A DNA stretch of 64,000 bases from Avena insularis (taxonomy: Eukaryota > Streptophyta > Magnoliopsida > Poales > Poaceae): contig CM042686.1 of NCBI GenBank assembly GCA_023614405.1, positions 348,386,329-348,450,328 on the forward strand. Direction: 5' to 3'. Numbering within the stretch: position 1 is the first letter of the stretch; each line of letters opens with the position of its first letter. The notes beneath the pieces are model-generated. The model did not search any database. It had not been told where the DNA came from and worked only from the letters and a program-made list of their open reading frames with translations. The position numbers and the translations under genes are program-made. Of this stretch, positions 61,707 to 64,000 are shown one piece after another.

Positions 61707-64000
61707 TGGTTTGTGAGAAGAACACACATGCAATGACTCTAGCTGTGGTTTGTGAAAAGAACACACATGCAATCGGACTGGTGGATCCATATGTGGTTTG
61801 TGAGAAGAACACACATCCAATGACACTGGTGGATCCATGTGTGGTTTGTGAGAAGATAACACATGCAATGACACTGGTGTGGTTCATGAAAAGAAGACAC
61901 ATCCAATGACACTGGTGGATCCTTATGTGGTTTGTGAAAAGAACACACATGCAATGACTCTAGATGTGGTTTGTGAGAAGAACACACATGCAATGACACT
62001 GGTGGATCCATATGTGGTTTGTGAGAAGAACACACATCCAATGACACTGGTGGATCCATATGTGGTTTGTGAGAAGAACACGCACGCAATGACTTTGAGT
62101 GTGGTTCATGAAAAGAACACACATCCAATGAAGTCTGGTGGATCCATATGTGGTTTGTGACAAGAACACACATGCACTGACTCTAGCTCTGGTTTGTGAA
62201 AAGAACACACATGCAATCACACTGGTAGATCCGTATGTGGTTTGTGAGAAGAACACACATCCAATGACACGGGTGGATCCATGTGTAGTTTGTGAGAAGA
62301 ACACACATGCAAAACACACATGCAATGATAATGGTGGATCCATATGTGGTCTGTGGAAAGAACAGACATGCAATGACACTAGCGGTGGTTAATGAAAAGA
62401 ATAGACATGCGATGACTCTGATAGATCCGTATGTGGTTTGTGAAAAGAACACGCATGCAATGAATCTAGTTGTGGTTAATGAAAAGAACACACATGCAAT
62501 GACTCTGGTGGATCCATGTGGTTTGCGAAAAGAACACACATGCAATGACTCTATCTATGGTTAATGAAAAGAACACACATGCAATGACACTGGTGGATCC
62601 ATATGTGGTTTGTGAAAAGAACAGACATGCAATGAACTCTGGTGGATCCATGTGTGGTTTGTGAGAAGAACACACATTCAATGACACTGGTTGTGGTTCA
62701 TGAAACAAACACACATCCAATGACACTGGTGGATCCTTATGTGGTTTGTGAAAAGAACACACATGCAATGACTCTAGATGTGCTTTGTGAGAAGAACACA
62801 CATGCAATGACACTGGTGGATCCATATGTGGTTTGTGAGAAGAACACACATCCAATGACACTGGTGGATCCATATGTGGTTGGTGAGAAGAACACACATG
62901 CAATGACTCTTGGTGTGATTCATGAAAGGAACACACATCCAATGAACTCTAGTGGATCCATATGTGGTTTGTGAGAAGAGCACACATGCAATGACTCTAG
63001 CTGTGGTTTGTGAGAAGAACACACATGCAATCACACTAGTGGATCCATATGTGGTTTGTGAGAAGAACACACATCCAATGACACTGGTGGATCCATGTGT
63101 GGTTTGTAAGAAGAACACACATGCAAAACACTCATGCAATGACACTTGTGGATCCATATGTGGTATGTAGAAATAACAGACATGCAATGACACTAGCTGT
63201 GTGCGGTTTGTGAAAAGAACACACATGCAATGACACTGGTGGATCAATGTGGTTTGTGAGAATAACAGACATGCAATGAACTCTGGTGGATCCATGTGTG
63301 ATTTGTGAGAACACACATGCAATGACACTGGGTGTGGTTCATGAGAAGAACACACATCCAATGACACTGGTGGATCCTTATGTGGTTTTTGAGAAGAACA
63401 CACATGCAATGACTCTAGATGTGGATTGTGAGAAGAACACACATGCAATGACCCTGGTGGATCCATATGTGGTTTGTGAGAAGAACACACATCCAATGAC
63501 ACTAGTGGATACATATGTGGTTTGTGAGAAGAACACACATCCAATGACACTGGTGGATCCATGTGTGGTTTGTAAGAAGAACACACATGCAAAACACTCA
63601 TGCAATGACACTTGTGGATCCATATGTGGTATGTAGAAATAACAGACATGCAATGACACTTGTGGATCCATATGTGGTATGTAGAAATAACAGACATGCA
63701 ATGACACTAGCTGTGTGCGGTTTGTGAAAAGAACACACATGCAATGACACTGGTGGATCAATGTGGTTTGTGAGAATAACAGACATGCAATGAACTCTGG
63801 TGGATCCATGTGTGATTTGTGAGAACACACATGCAATGACACTGGGTGTGGTTCATGAGAAGAACACACATCCAATGACACTGGTGGATCCTTATGTGGT
63901 TTTTGAGAAGAACACACATGCAATGACTCTAGATGTGGTTTGTAAAAAGAACACACATGCAATGACACTAGTGGATCCATATGTGGTTTGTGTGAAGAAC

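Larger units (their letters stand above)
49235..64000. repeat. Satellite array, right block (heterogeneous)
   Basis: The block has the same 48/39-bp monomers, resuming in mid-monomer at GTTTGTGAG. Divergent monomers are much more frequent than in the middle block: AATAACAGACATG or GGAAAGAACAGACATG variants, GTGGATCAATGTGG monomers two bases short, ATGCAAAACACACATG partial duplications, and GGTTAATGAAAAG 39-mers. The array continues past the right end of the window. No gene is called. Confidence 0.96.

Overview
This is plant nuclear DNA, almost certainly from a grass (Poaceae). The basis is a GC-rich Ty3/gypsy retrotransposon of the Tat type with an antisense gene downstream of pol, and a second element with very long LTRs. 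Both lie inside a large tandem satellite array that runs off both ends of the window. I found no host protein-coding gene, tRNA, rRNA or CRISPR.

Layout. 1-6207: satellite array. 6208-17898: an LTR retrotransposon with LTRs of about 4.6 and 4.5 kb, an internal region of only 2.5 kb, and no gag or pol (a LARD-like, non-autonomous element). It has a perfect 5-bp target duplication, ATAAC, and the matching uninterrupted satellite sequence survives at 1041-1045. 17899-38216: satellite array, including the most regular higher-order part. 38217-49234: a Tat-type Ty3/gypsy element that lacks its 5' LTR. It carries decayed gag, protease, reverse transcriptase, two RNase H domains and integrase on the plus strand, a decayed six-exon gene on the minus strand (48283-44594), a polypurine tract and a 484-bp 3' LTR. 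49235-64000: satellite array, more heterogeneous than the middle block.

The satellite fills about 41.3 kb (about 65%) of the window. It is built from 48-bp monomers, each with a GGATCC site, and 39-bp monomers that lack 9 bp. A common higher-order unit is 39-48-48-39-48 = 222 bp. Above that lie block duplications of about 1.2, 1.6, 1.9 and 3.6 kb. Both monomer lengths are multiples of three, so long open frames (up to 438 codons) appear on both strands. These frames follow from the repeat length and I do not call them genes.

How the parts relate. The array grew by nested unequal exchange. The long-LTR element entered after one block duplication had already happened, because its empty paralogue is still present. 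The Tat element entered the array and later lost its 5' LTR and collected nonsense codons, so neither element can now make its own proteins. The least expected item is the spliced antisense gene in the Tat element, with its own TATA-like promoter, a protein region resembling the putative gypsy-type transposon (Transposase_28) family, acidic and basic stretches and a likely coiled coil.
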